Source of the DNA: Bacteroides sp. 43_108
Lineage (GTDB): Bacteria > Bacteroidota > Bacteroidia > Bacteroidales > Bacteroidaceae
NCBI GenBank assembly: GCA_001915545.1
Contig: MNQS01000202.1
Location: 1-15,197 of the forward strand
Direction of reading: 5' to 3'
DNA length: 15,197 bases
Position numbers and translations under genes: made by a program. Within the stretch, counting starts at the first letter, position 1; every line of letters starts with the position of its first letter. Of the stretch, positions 1 through 9,000 are shown in pieces. Below the pieces are notes generated by a model. The model saw nothing but the letters and a program-made list of their open reading frames with translations, had not been told where the DNA came from and did no database searches.

Positions 1-74
1 CACGGAAAATGGGCAATAATAATGGCACATAAAGTGATTATACTCTATCGACTTTATATGCCATATTACTTTTT

Positions 75-102
75 AGGGACATTTACTGAATATCCCTTTT
101 TA
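75..102 (+). terminator. Possible intrinsic terminator, plus strand
   Basis: Arms AGGGA (75-79) and TCCCT (93-97) pair, and after one mismatch ATT (81-83) pairs with AAT (89-91) around a 5-nt loop. A T-run (97-101) follows directly on the plus strand. The other strand has no T-run next to the stem. If real, it would end a plus-strand gene lying left of the window. The stem is short, so the call is tentative. Confidence 0.4.
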
Positions 103-320
103 TATGCCGTGCGGTGAAATAAATGTTCGGCAAAAGATCATCCTAGGAATCACAATGAAGAATCATTTCGGGAAACCTGAACTGTTTCCAAAAATTCTGT
201 CGGCGCAAAATGTGCGCTCCGTATTAACAACACCCCATAATCAGAGTTAACAATCCGACGATACATTGTTAGAACAAATGGGAAAGATTATTAGTACAGA
301 TGGAAAACTTTCGTAACTCT

Positions 321-378
321 GTCGAAAACAAAAAGAAGAAAGTCCAGTCAGACTCTATTTCAGAGTAATGACAGGACT
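321..378 (-). terminator. Intrinsic terminator of the pyrC-plsC operon
   Basis: Three stacked stem segments pair: AGTCC (341-345) with GGACT (374-378), GTCA (347-350) with TGAC (369-372), and ACTCT (352-356) with AGAGT (362-366), around a 5-nt loop. Read on the minus strand, the stem is followed by a T-rich tail (complement of 321-340). It lies about 140 nt downstream of the acyltransferase stop codon, in the right orientation to end that operon. Confidence 0.7.
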
Positions 379-516
379 CTTTATATCATATTTGTGCACA
401 TTCAGCAACGGCTCCTATACACTATGTTTGTGGCACCCGTTGACTTCTTCATGCCCAAATCAGTGCTGTGACCGAGGTGCAAATAAATCAAATCAAACTG
501 CACGCAAATGAATTCT

Positions 517-1245
517 TCAGACACGGTACTTTTCTTCAATATCACCGTTGATTATATTGAAAACTTCGTCCATTATAACCTTAGTCGGTTTTCCCTTGCG
601 CTCGGCAACTTCTATAGGTTTGTGTATTACCATGGAAATCTTATGACAGGTAACGAATTTGGCCGTACGCGAGAATGTGTCGAAAGAACCGTTGATGGTA
701 ATCGGAACGATAGGAAGACCGATTTCGTTGGCGAGCGTAAAAGCGCCCTTCTTGAACGACGACATCTTTCCGTCGTAGGTTCTGGTACCTTCAGGGAATA
801 TGACCATAGACATTCCGCCTCGCAAAGTCTTCTGTGCAAGCTTTACTGCCTTCTGAATCGAAGCAAGCGAGTTGCCGACATATATATGTCCGGACTTGTC
901 ACAGGCATACCCTACAAAAGGAATCTTGCGCAGGTATTCTTTCATCATCCATTTGAAATTGTGTCCAAGATAACCATATACAAGGAAGATGTCAAAATAG
1001 CCCTGATGATTGGCCAGAAAAACGTATGAACTCTTCTTGTCAAGATACTCGTGTCCTGTAGTCTCAATCCTTATAAGAAAAAGAGCACAAGTTATTCTTG
1101 ACCACAACTTAGGTGCATAATATCCGACATACTTGCTGTCTCCTAGAATGGAGAATATCGAAACCAAAACTGCGACAACGATGGTTACGACTACAAAAAT
1201 CGGCAAAGCGATACAAATGGAATACACCCTATAAATGAATTTCAT
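517..1245 (-). CDS. 1-acyl-sn-glycerol-3-phosphate acyltransferase family protein
   Basis: A PlsC-type acyltransferase that most likely moves an acyl chain onto lysophosphatidic acid or a related lysolipid at the inner membrane. The start used here gives 242 residues. A hydrophobic helix covers about residues 8-34. The HX4D catalytic motif follows, with His80 and Asp85 inside NHQGYFD. The acceptor-binding FPEGTRT motif is at about 150-156, and a later PIVPITING block is typical of the family. The frame stays open 17 codons further upstream (to 1296), but homologues normally begin at the MKFIYR-like segment, so I chose the ATG at 1245. It is the last gene of the pyrC operon and its transcript should end at the hairpin at 321-378. 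The family is clear. The exact substrate (true PlsC, or acylation of another lipid such as an aminolipid) cannot be told from the sequence. Confidence 0.88.
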   Translation of the reverse strand: MKFIYRVYSICIALPIFVVVTIVVAVLVSIFSILGDSKYVGYYAPKLWSRITCALFLIRIETTGHEYLDKKSSYVFLANHQGYFDIFLVYGYLGHNFKWMMKEYLRKIPFVGYACDKSGHIYVGNSLASIQKAVKLAQKTLRGGMSMVIFPEGTRTYDGKMSSFKKGAFTLANEIGLPIVPITINGSFDTFSRTAKFVTCHKISMVIHKPIEVAERKGKPTKVIMDEVFNIINGDIEEKYRV

Positions 1246-1327
1246 ATATGTAATGTTTTGAATAGTTTCTGTTAATATAAAAAGGTAAACAACCAAGGTT
1301 TTAAGATGGCACTACACCGTTCTGAAA

Positions 1328-2503
1328 CTAATGTTTGCCCTCAGCCTTTCGCAAAGTTATAACATTAATCTCCGGCCAAGCACCGAAGCGGAACGGGAAA
1401 AGCACACTTCCGATACCTTCACTCACGTTAAGAATCTGAGAGCCTTCACAATAAGCCCCACTCCATTCTTTATATATGGATGCAACAGGAGACCATCCGA
1501 ACACCTTGAATTGTCCTGCATGTGTATGCCCCGAAAGCGTAAGCTGTATGTATGTTTTCCTGATTACTTCGCTTCGCCAATGAGAAGGATCATGGGTTAT
1601 CAGCACTGAAAAACAGCTGTCGCTCAGTCCATTCATTGCCTTGCTGAGATTTCCGTAGGAAGGGAAAGGAGGTTTGCCCATGTTCTCAACTCCTATCACG
1701 GCAAGTGAATCTGCACCACGATGTATAACAACGTTCTCATTAAGCAACAGATTCCAGCCGTAGCTTCGCTGATTCTTCTTTATCCTCTCAACTTCCTTCT
1801 TTCTTTCGTTCTTGTCGGTATACTTGCGATACATGCAGTAATCGTGATTTCCTAAGACAGAGAACACACCGTCCGGTGCCTTCAATGCTCCTAAAGCCTT
1901 GCCGAAAGGAGCCATCTCATCAGCCTGATGATTGACAATATCACCAGAGAAGATTATTGCATCTGCGTGTTGAGAGTTAATAAGATCCACTATTTCAACA
2001 ACTTCATTCTCATGTCCCATCAAGAATGTACCAAGATGCATATCTGAGAAGTGTACAATGCGATAACCGTCGAAACGCTTTGGAAGATCTGTAAAATAGA
2101 AAGTCTGCTTGTGTACAACGTATTTTGAACGACCGATGAAATATCCATAGTAGTGCATCATGAAAGAAAACATGGCCACGGTCATAGCCAAAATGCGGAA
2201 TACGCGCCTTACAGTCTGCTGTCTGAAAAGATGGCCAATGCCGTCTATTATTGCAAAAAATGCCTTTGCCACACAAATTGACAAGAAGACAACGAGGAAC
2301 ATTCCAATAATTGGTTGATTGGAAGCCCTCATGGAGTCGGAAGCCATTATCGTAACCATTGCCACAAGCAACAGCAATGACGGCAACCAGCATAGTATCC
2401 GCCATTTAACGCTCTTGGTCCACGACTTGACATATACCATATAAATGTATATGTCCGGCAAAATGAGCAAAGTCAATAATATAACTATCAGTCTAAGCAA
2501 CAC
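1328..2503 (-). CDS. Membrane-anchored calcineurin-like metallophosphoesterase
   Basis: This protein has 391 residues. Four hydrophobic segments (about 3-22, 36-54, 64-86 and 102-122) precede a calcineurin-like phosphoesterase domain. All the metal-binding blocks are present in order: Asp154 and His156 in FSDMHLG, Asp188 in SGDIVNH, Asn219 and His220 in GNHDY, His304 in ITHDP, and His326 and His328 in SGHTHAGQ. The layout matches the YkuE/YaeI group, some members of which are reported to hydrolyse UDP-diacylglucosamine or other phospho-lipid substrates. The substrate here is unknown. There is no ATG at the front: an in-frame TAA lies three codons upstream of a GTG at 2503, with a TTG right after it and the first ATG only at codon 22, inside the first membrane helix. 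I therefore take the GTG, or the adjacent TTG. The gene lies 97 nt downstream of the methionine synthase activation gene, in the same direction. Confidence 0.87.
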   Translation of the reverse strand: MLLRLIVILLTLLILPDIYIYMVYVKSWTKSVKWRILCWLPSLLLLVAMVTIMASDSMRASNQPIIGMFLVVFLSICVAKAFFAIIDGIGHLFRQQTVRRVFRILAMTVAMFSFMMHYYGYFIGRSKYVVHKQTFYFTDLPKRFDGYRIVHFSDMHLGTFLMGHENEVVEIVDLINSQHADAIIFSGDIVNHQADEMAPFGKALGALKAPDGVFSVLGNHDYCMYRKYTDKNERKKEVERIKKNQRSYGWNLLLNENVVIHRGADSLAVIGVENMGKPPFPSYGNLSKAMNGLSDSCFSVLITHDPSHWRSEVIRKTYIQLTLSGHTHAGQFKVFGWSPVASIYKEWSGAYCEGSQILNVSEGIGSVLFPFRFGAWPEINVITLRKAEGKH

Positions 2504-2599
2504 AGCAGCTTATTTTATATATACAAAAAAGTATTTTTTACTATCATTCCGTCACGAATGCAGAGTCGACTGCAACGCAATGAAACTATCGGCAAACCG

Positions 2600-3526
2600 T
2601 CATCGAAGTATTGAAGCTAGAAAACGCTTCATTTCCTCGGGCTTCACACCGCGACGGGCGGAATAATCACGCAACTGTTCATCATCTATTGCTCCGACAG
2701 AGAAATAGCGCGACTTAGGATGCGAAATTACAAATCCGCTCACAGAAGCATGCGGTCGCATCATACCGTTTTCGGTAAGACTAATACCGATTCTGGAAAA
2801 ATCCAGAAGCTCGTCCAAAATGAAATTCAAAGATATATCAGGCAAACACGGATATCCGACTGCTGGACGTATACCTGTATACTTGCAGGCAAGCAGTTCC
2901 GCAGGAGTAAAATCCTCATCTTCTGCATATCCCCACAAACTCTTTCTCACGCATTCGTGAAGTTTCTCAGCACAAGCCTCAGCCAGTCTGTCCGCCAGTG
3001 TCTGAACAAGCATACGGCGGTAATCATCATTCTCATAAAGAAGCTCCATTTCCGCATCCACTGCAGTTGCAAACACTCCTATTCCGTCTTCAATGCCAGA
3101 TGCCACCGGTCTTATGAAATCACTGAGACACAAGCAGTAACCGTCACTTCCTGGAATCTGCTGACGAAGCATCGGAATACGTGTTCCTTCAACCAAGATA
3201 TCATCTCCATCAGAATTGGCTGAGAACAATCGGAATTCGCAATTGACGCCATAATCCGCATCAAGCATATCGAGCATTCTGACCGCCTCCTTATACAACT
3301 GCATAGCCGAAGCTCCACGACCTCGCTCTTCCGGTTCCAGCCCGGCAAGCCAAGAAGCCCGGCAAGCATCACAACCATGTATGTTTGCAACGGCAGCCAA
3401 CTTTGGAGGAAAGCCCCATGCATGAAAGAAATACATCCAATCGATATAAGGAATCAAATCTCTCACTGCATATCTTGCCACATACAGATTCTTCTTGTCT
3501 GAACATTCCATAAGCCTGTCCGACAT
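2600..3526 (-). CDS. Stand-alone cobalamin-dependent methionine synthase activation domain
   Basis: The 308 residues match the C-terminal reactivation domain of MetH. That domain binds S-adenosylmethionine and supports reductive methylation of cobalamin that has oxidised to the inactive cob(II)alamin state. Visible landmarks are the N-terminal YIDWMYFFHAWGF block (about 27-39), the AdoMet-binding segment RPAVGYPCLPD starting near residue 219 with its Arg and Gly-Tyr kept, and the late GFVISHPKSRYFSVG block followed by DYSARRG. No homocysteine, folate or cobalamin-binding domain is present, so the protein must act in trans on a separately encoded methionine synthase. The length fits other free-standing versions. 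The start ATG at 3526 lies 4 nt after the pyrC stop, so the two are almost certainly cotranscribed. It ends with TGA. Confidence 0.88.
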   Translation of the reverse strand: MSDRLMECSDKKNLYVARYAVRDLIPYIDWMYFFHAWGFPPKLAAVANIHGCDACRASWLAGLEPEERGRGASAMQLYKEAVRMLDMLDADYGVNCEFRLFSANSDGDDILVEGTRIPMLRQQIPGSDGYCLCLSDFIRPVASGIEDGIGVFATAVDAEMELLYENDDYRRMLVQTLADRLAEACAEKLHECVRKSLWGYAEDEDFTPAELLACKYTGIRPAVGYPCLPDISLNFILDELLDFSRIGISLTENGMMRPHASVSGFVISHPKSRYFSVGAIDDEQLRDYSARRGVKPEEMKRFLASILR

Positions 3527-3530
3527 ATTA

Positions 3531-4877
3531 TTACTGCATATTGAACCTAAGTTCCATACCTCTTACACCGTCGACAATAAGTCCGTCGGCATAAACAGTA
3601 ACACCGTTCACAATAGTACGTACAACCTTCCAGTCAAAGCTTCTTCCGTCCATCGGAGTCCATCCGCATTTAGTATAATATTCTCCAGGAACTACAGTCC
3701 AAGGATCATTAGGCTTTACAAGAACAAGGTCTGCATAATAGCCCTTCCTGATGAAACCGCGTCTGTCAATTCTGAAAAGTTTTGCAGGATTATGACACAT
3801 CAGTTCAACAACTCTCTCAACAGAAAGAACTTTCTTATCCGCAAGAGCAAGCATAGAAACAAGCGAGAACTGTATCATCGGCATGCCCGACATAGCTTTA
3901 AGAGCACCGCCCTCCTTCTCACTCAGAAGATGAGGAGCGTGGTCTGTAGCCACTACGTCAATCAGTCCGTTGGTCAGTGCTTCTCTCAAAGCCTCACGGT
4001 CCTTAGGACTCTTTACCGACGGATTACATTTCATTCTTGCACCAAGACGGTCATAATCTTCAGTTGTAAACATCAGATGCGCTATGCAAGCCTCTGCCGT
4101 TATCTTCTTCTCCTCTATAGGAGCGTTGCTGAAAAGTGTCAGCTCTTCAGCAGAAGAAACATGCGCGATGTGCAACCTTGCACCAGTTTCTTTTGCAAGT
4201 TTGACAGCCAGTGACGAAGAAGCATAACAAGCCTCAACATCTCTTATTCTTGAATGATACCTTACAGGGAAATCATTCTGTCCTTTATATGTTTTCTTGA
4301 ACGATTCTATGTTTCGTTTTATAATACCGGTATCCTCACAATGCGCCATGATGAGAAGAGGCGAAGTTTCAAACAGCTTGATCAGCGAATTCTCACTGTC
4401 AACCAGCATATTGCCGGTACTGCTTCCCATAAAGACCTTCACTCCGCACACTCTGTGCACATCTAACTGAGGCAGCAGATCTGTATTGTCATTTGTTGCA
4501 CCGAAGAAGAACGAGTAGTTCACACGACTCTTGGATGCAGCCAACTTGAACTTTTCTTCCAGAAGTTCCAATGTAGTAGTCTGAGGCATGGTATTAGGCA
4601 TCTCCATATAAGATGTAACACCACCGGCCGCCGCTGTACGGCTTTCGCTACCGATATCAGCCTTATACGTCATTCCAGGCTCACGGAAATGCACATGGTC
4701 ATCAATCACACCAGGCATAAGGTACATCCCCGTGCCATCAATAACATTATCATAACCTTGAAAATCAGAAACTTCACCTTCAATAACATCAGAAATAAAA
4801 TCATCCTCAACTACTACTGAGCCGAGAAAGCTTCTTCCTTCATTTACGATAGTTGCGTTGCTTACAATTGTTTTCAT
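3531..4877 (-). CDS. pyrC: Dihydroorotase (class I)
   Basis: Catalyses the reversible ring closure of N-carbamoyl-aspartate to dihydroorotate, the third step of pyrimidine synthesis, in the cytoplasm. At 448 residues it has the usual length for the Bacteroidetes enzyme. The amidohydrolase metal site is complete: His61 and His63 in DDHVHFREPG, Lys147 in VKVFMGSSTGN (position of the bridging carboxylated lysine), His179 in MAHCED, His239 in IAHVSS, and Asp312 in VATDHAPH. The substrate-binding Arg65 and the Asn of CNPSVKSP are also present. A HxH-first enzyme with this motif set could be an allantoinase, but the REPG, MPNT and CNPSVK motifs and the length favour dihydroorotase. It is the first gene of a four-gene operon. 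A candidate promoter lies about 145 nt upstream. Confidence 0.92.
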   Translation of the reverse strand: MKTIVSNATIVNEGRSFLGSVVVEDDFISDVIEGEVSDFQGYDNVIDGTGMYLMPGVIDDHVHFREPGMTYKADIGSESRTAAAGGVTSYMEMPNTMPQTTTLELLEEKFKLAASKSRVNYSFFFGATNDNTDLLPQLDVHRVCGVKVFMGSSTGNMLVDSENSLIKLFETSPLLIMAHCEDTGIIKRNIESFKKTYKGQNDFPVRYHSRIRDVEACYASSSLAVKLAKETGARLHIAHVSSAEELTLFSNAPIEEKKITAEACIAHLMFTTEDYDRLGARMKCNPSVKSPKDREALREALTNGLIDVVATDHAPHLLSEKEGGALKAMSGMPMIQFSLVSMLALADKKVLSVERVVELMCHNPAKLFRIDRRGFIRKGYYADLVLVKPNDPWTVVPGEYYTKCGWTPMDGRSFDWKVVRTIVNGVTVYADGLIVDGVRGMELRFNMQ

Positions 4878-5021
4878 CAGATATGCTGTAATCTTTCTTA
4901 ACTATTCAACAAGAAGAACAGGTCCAATCACCATCTACAGTTTCCCCACATGCAACAGCACAATGGAGCATGACTGCATGCCAGCCTGCATCCTCAATGT
5001 ATTTATCTGTCATTCAATCCA

Positions 5022-5029
5022 CAAAAATA
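5022..5029 (-). promoter_or_regulatory. Candidate Bacteroidetes -7 promoter element for pyrC
   Basis: On the minus strand this reads TATTTTTG, which fits the Bacteroidetes -7 consensus TAnnTTTG. A second match, TAGCTTTG, lies about 18 nt further upstream. A TTG that could serve as the -33 element lies 23 nt upstream of the first octamer, slightly further than usual. If used, the transcript would have a leader of about 135 nt. The region is AT-rich, so a chance match is possible. Confidence 0.3.
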
Positions 5030-5134
5030 GTAAAAATAAGCAACAAAGCTAGTCAAAACCTATTCCATTTTAATGATTAATAAAATATTTAGGAAGGTAG
5101 ATATACATATAAGCAAACACGTACACACAACCGA

Positions 5135-5178
5135 ATAAAAAACGGTGCGGAAACAAGAACAACCCTGTTTCCGCACCG
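5135..5178 (-). terminator. Strong intrinsic terminator after the GT2 gene
   Basis: A perfect 13-bp stem pairs 5143-5155 with 5166-5178 around a 10-nt loop. On the minus strand it is followed directly by six T residues and a further T-rich stretch (complement of 5135-5142). It lies about 60 nt past the GT2 stop codon, in the right orientation to end the mfd-GT2 transcript. The plus-strand side has no T-run, so it should work in one direction only. Confidence 0.88.
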
Positions 5179-5236
5179 CAATGTATCTACTTGACGTCTC
5201 AAATTCATAAAATTATTCAACATGCATGTTGAAAAC

Positions 5237-5986
5237 TCAATCTTTCGGATGAGGATATTTCTTGAACCAACCGTCGAGCCTCAACCGCATCACGCCGAAT
5301 ACGGCCTCACCGAAAATACTGCTGTTCATCTTAGAAACACCTTCCACACGGTTCACAAAGACAACCGGCACCTCTTTGATCTTGAATCCGCACTTATAGG
5401 CTGTATATTTCATTTCTATCTGGAATGCATATCCCTTGAAACGGATTTTGTCGAGCTCTATAGTTTCCAGAACACGACGTTTATAGCATTTGAATCCGGC
5501 AGTCGTATCATGTACCTTGAATCCTGTAACAAGTCTCACATACATTGATGCGAAATAAGACATAAGCACACGTCCTATCGGCCAGTTGACCACATTTACT
5601 CCTGAAATATATCTTGAACCGATGGCTACATCGTAACCCTCGTCGGCACACGCAGCATAAAGACGAGGAAGGTCTGACGGTGCATGCGAGAAATCAGCAT
5701 CCATTTCGAATATGTAATCATATTTCTTCTCTATGCTCCACTTGAATCCGGCTATGTAAGCAGTACCAAGACCAAGCTTGCCAGACCTTTCTATTATGAA
5801 AAGCCTGTCACCGAACTCGGTTGCCATAAGGTTCTTCACAATCGAAGCCGTGCCGTCAGGCGAACCGTCATCAATCACGAGTATATGAAAACACTTTTCC
5901 AGCGCGAACACCGCACGGATAATCTTCTCAATGTTCTCCTTCTCGTTGTATGTAGGAATAATTACAATGCTGTCACTTCCGTTCAT
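5237..5986 (-). CDS. GT2 polyprenol-phosphate mannosyl/glycosyltransferase
   Basis: A glycosyltransferase family 2 enzyme of the dolichol-phosphate-mannose synthase type. Such enzymes move a sugar from a nucleotide donor to a polyprenyl phosphate at the cytoplasmic face of the membrane, giving a lipid-linked donor for later protein or glycan modification. Motifs seen in the 249 residues are VIIPTYNEKENI (about 8-19), IDDGSPDGT (about 38-46), the metal-binding FEMDADFSH (Asp96 and Asp98), IGSRYISG, and the later DTTAGFKCYKR segment typical of the family. No membrane helices follow the catalytic domain, so it is the short DPM1-like form without the C-terminal GtrA-like part. It starts 74 nt after the mfd stop and probably shares its transcript. 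Mannose is the most common donor in the family; the donor here is not determined. Confidence 0.87.
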   Translation of the reverse strand: MNGSDSIVIIPTYNEKENIEKIIRAVFALEKCFHILVIDDGSPDGTASIVKNLMATEFGDRLFIIERSGKLGLGTAYIAGFKWSIEKKYDYIFEMDADFSHAPSDLPRLYAACADEGYDVAIGSRYISGVNVVNWPIGRVLMSYFASMYVRLVTGFKVHDTTAGFKCYKRRVLETIELDKIRFKGYAFQIEMKYTAYKCGFKIKEVPVVFVNRVEGVSKMNSSIFGEAVFGVMRLRLDGWFKKYPHPKD

Positions 5987-6060
5987 AATATATATTCAAA
6001 ATACATGTGTTGTATATGCAAATATAATTCTTTTCAGACTCATTTTGTTCATAAGGCAGA

Positions 6061-9000
6061 TCATTTTTTCCCGCTTTCCATCATATTGAGCACATATAAT
6101 GCATGTTCAATGCTGCTCACATGATTTACCAGAAGCGAACGCTTGTCGCCGTCACGCAGCTGGCAATCCCTCGGATGCCACGAAGCATAGGTGATGACCT
6201 TGTCGAAAGCTTCGCTCTTGTAGTATCGGCTTTCCTTGTCGGTAACAAGATACATAATCATACGTCCCTGCTTTATGACAATCTTTTCCGCGCCCAATCT
6301 GCGTCCTATCCATTTCAACGGCATCACTCTTATCAGTTCCTCCGCCTGTGAAGGAATCTTACCGAAACGGTCAATGAGCCTTTGCCTGTAATCCGCAAGC
6401 TGTCGTTCGTCGTTAAGCGAATCCAGTTCACGATACAGGCTCATTCTCTCGGTACTGCTAGGCACAAACTCCTCAGGGAAGAATATGTCCAAGTCACATT
6501 CGAGAGTGCATTCCTCAACAAACGTAGAGCCTCCAATTTTTCCTCCTTCGGGAACATCCTTTTCCTCGTATAAACCGGCAAACTCAGTCTCCTTGAGTTC
6601 GTTAACAGCCTCTGTCAACACCTTCTGATATGTCTCATAACCCAAGTCGGCAATAAATCCGCTCTGCTCGGCTCCAAGCATGTTTCCAGCACCGCGGATG
6701 TCCAAATCCTGCATAGCGATGTGTATGCCGGAACCAAGGTCGGAGAAATTCTCTATGGCCTGCAATCTTCTGCGCGAGTCATCACTTAGCGAAGCCAGCG
6801 GAGGAGCCAGCAAATAACAGAAAGCCTTCTTGTTGCCACGTCCCACACGTCCGCGCATCTGGTGCAAGTCGCTCAATCCGTAGTTCTGAGCGCCGTTTAT
6901 TATTATCGTGTTAGCATTCGGCACATCAATACCGTTTTCAACAATGGTTGTTGACAACATCACATCATAATCGTAGTTCATGAATCCGTACACAATGTCC
7001 TCAAGTTCCTTCGGATCCATGCGTCCATGACCGACGCACACCCTTGCATCAGGCACTGTGCGGTGAATCATATTCTCAATCTCCGGCAGATTGCTGATTT
7101 TGTTGTTCACGAAGAACACTTGACCGTTACGGCTCATTTCGAAATTTATTGTCTCAGCTATCACTTCAGGGCTATACGTATGTATCTCCGTCTGTACCGG
7201 ATATCGGTTAGGTGGAGGAGTCTGTATCACAGAAAGGTCTCTTGCACCCATAAGCGAGAACTGGAGCGTACGCGGAATAGGCGTTGCCGTCATGGTCAAC
7301 GTGTCCACATTCACCTTCATCTGCCTCAGTTTCTCTTTGACAGAAACGCCGAACTTCTGTTCCTCGTCGATTATCAGCAGTCCCAAGTCTTTGAATTTCA
7401 CGGTCTTGCCTATCAGTTTATGTGTACCGATGATTATGTCAATCTTGCCGTCAGCCAAATCCTTCAGAACTTCTTTCAAGTCTTTCGACGACCTCGCACG
7501 ACTCAGATATTCCACTCTTACAGGGAAATCCTTCAAGCGCGATGAGAATGTTTTGTAGTGCTGATAGGCCAGCACCGTCGTAGGTACCATCACAGCCACC
7601 TGCTTGCCGTCCGATGCAGCCTTGAATGCCGCTCTGATTGCAACTTCAGTCTTGCCGAATCCCACATCACCGCACACAAGTCTGTCCATAGGTCTGTCCT
7701 TCTCCATGTCGGCCTTGACTTCCTGTGTAGCCTTGAGCTGGTCGGGCGTGTCTTCGTATATGAAGCTTGCCTCAAGTTCGTGTTGCATATAACTGTCTGG
7801 GCTGAAGGCAAACCCCTTCTCCTCGCGTCTCTGCGCATACAGTTTTATCAAATCGCGGGCTATGTCCTTGACCTTCGTCTTTACACGGTCCTTCATCCGC
7901 TCCCAAGCACCTGTTCCCAGCTTGTTCAAACGCGGAGGCTCACCGTCGCGTCCGCGATATTTTGAAACCTTGTGAAGCGAATGGATAGACACATACACCA
8001 CATCGTCGTTCTGATATATAATCTTTATCATCTCCTGCTCGGTACCGTTGTTTGGTATCCTCACAAGACCGCCGAAACGACCGACACCGTGGTCTATATG
8101 CACCACATAGTCGCCAATCTCAAACTGGCTCAGTTCCTTGAGTGTCAGCGCCACTTTTCCGCTTCGCGCCTTGTCGCTCTTGAGATTATATTTGTGGAAC
8201 CTGTCGAAAATCTGATGGTCAGTAAAAATGCAGGACTTCACATCCTTATCCGAGAAACCGCTGTGTACGGTCTTGTCAACCGGTACAAATGTTACAGGTA
8301 CATAATTCTCGCCTTTCTTGTCCGCCTCAGCCTTTTCGCCACGACCCATTTCGTCGAATATATCCTTCAGACGGTCAGTCTGCTTCGAACTGTCTGCAAG
8401 AATATAAAGTTTGTACCCCTGTTCAATGAAAGCATGAAAGTCCTTGCTCACCAAGTCGAAATTCTTATGGAATGACGGTTGCGGAGAAACTGCAAATTCC
8501 ACTGTCGCATCCGGTGTCCCCGAAGGCGACGCACCTATCTCGACACGCCTGAAAGCCGAAAGACCGCGAGCGAAACTCTCGCCGTCGAGCATCATCTTGT
8601 CCCTTATGGCCTTGGCCGACCTGTCGCTTCCGTCATAGTCTTCAGCCAAAGATGATACGGCCTTCACGCCCTTATGCTTCTGAGTCTCCAGATTAGCCTT
8701 TTCTTCAGCCAAAGCCTGTGCAGAGAACCCTTCATCGTACATTCGTGAAGCCTTGTCACAGACGAAAGCAAGGTCGCGCACCACAACGACTGCGTTTTCA
8801 GGCAGGAATCCGGTAAAAGCTTCAAATCCGTCACTTTCGGCATGCAGTTCCGGCACAATGGCTACAGCATCAGCCTTGCCTGTTGACAACTGGCTCTGCA
8901 CCTCAAATGTTCTTATGCTGTCGATATCGTCGCCGAAGAAATCTATACGATACGGACATTCTGAAGAAAAAGAATAGACGTCGAGTATCGAACCTCTTAT

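Larger units (their letters stand above)
1..516. other. Gene-free stretch with two hairpin terminators
   Basis: No open frame here has the look of a gene, and nothing resembling a tRNA or rRNA is visible. Two of the three plus-strand frames close within the first 40 bases. The third runs to about position 118 without recognisable similarity. A protein gene on the plus strand could therefore end just left of, or just inside, the left edge. Two hairpins (75-102 and 321-378) are listed separately. The rest, roughly 103-320 and 379-516, shows no feature I can support. Confidence 0.6.
4878..5236. other. Intergenic region between pyrC and the GT2 gene
   Basis: This 359-nt stretch contains no credible gene. 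Its right part carries the strong terminator at 5135-5178 that closes the mfd-GT2 unit. The part next to pyrC (about 4878-5100) is AT-rich and holds the candidate promoter. I saw no riboswitch-like fold or repeat in the pyrC leader. Confidence 0.55.

Noticed and set aside
212..226. Small GCGCA/TGCGC hairpin
   Set aside because: Only five pairs, with no adjacent T-run on either strand; a chance match is likely.
508..1029. A 173-codon plus-strand open frame
   Set aside because: It is antisense to the acyltransferase, which has all its catalytic motifs.
3495..4214. A 239-codon plus-strand open frame
   Set aside because: It is antisense to pyrC, whose metal-binding motifs are complete; the plus-strand translation has no recognisable features.
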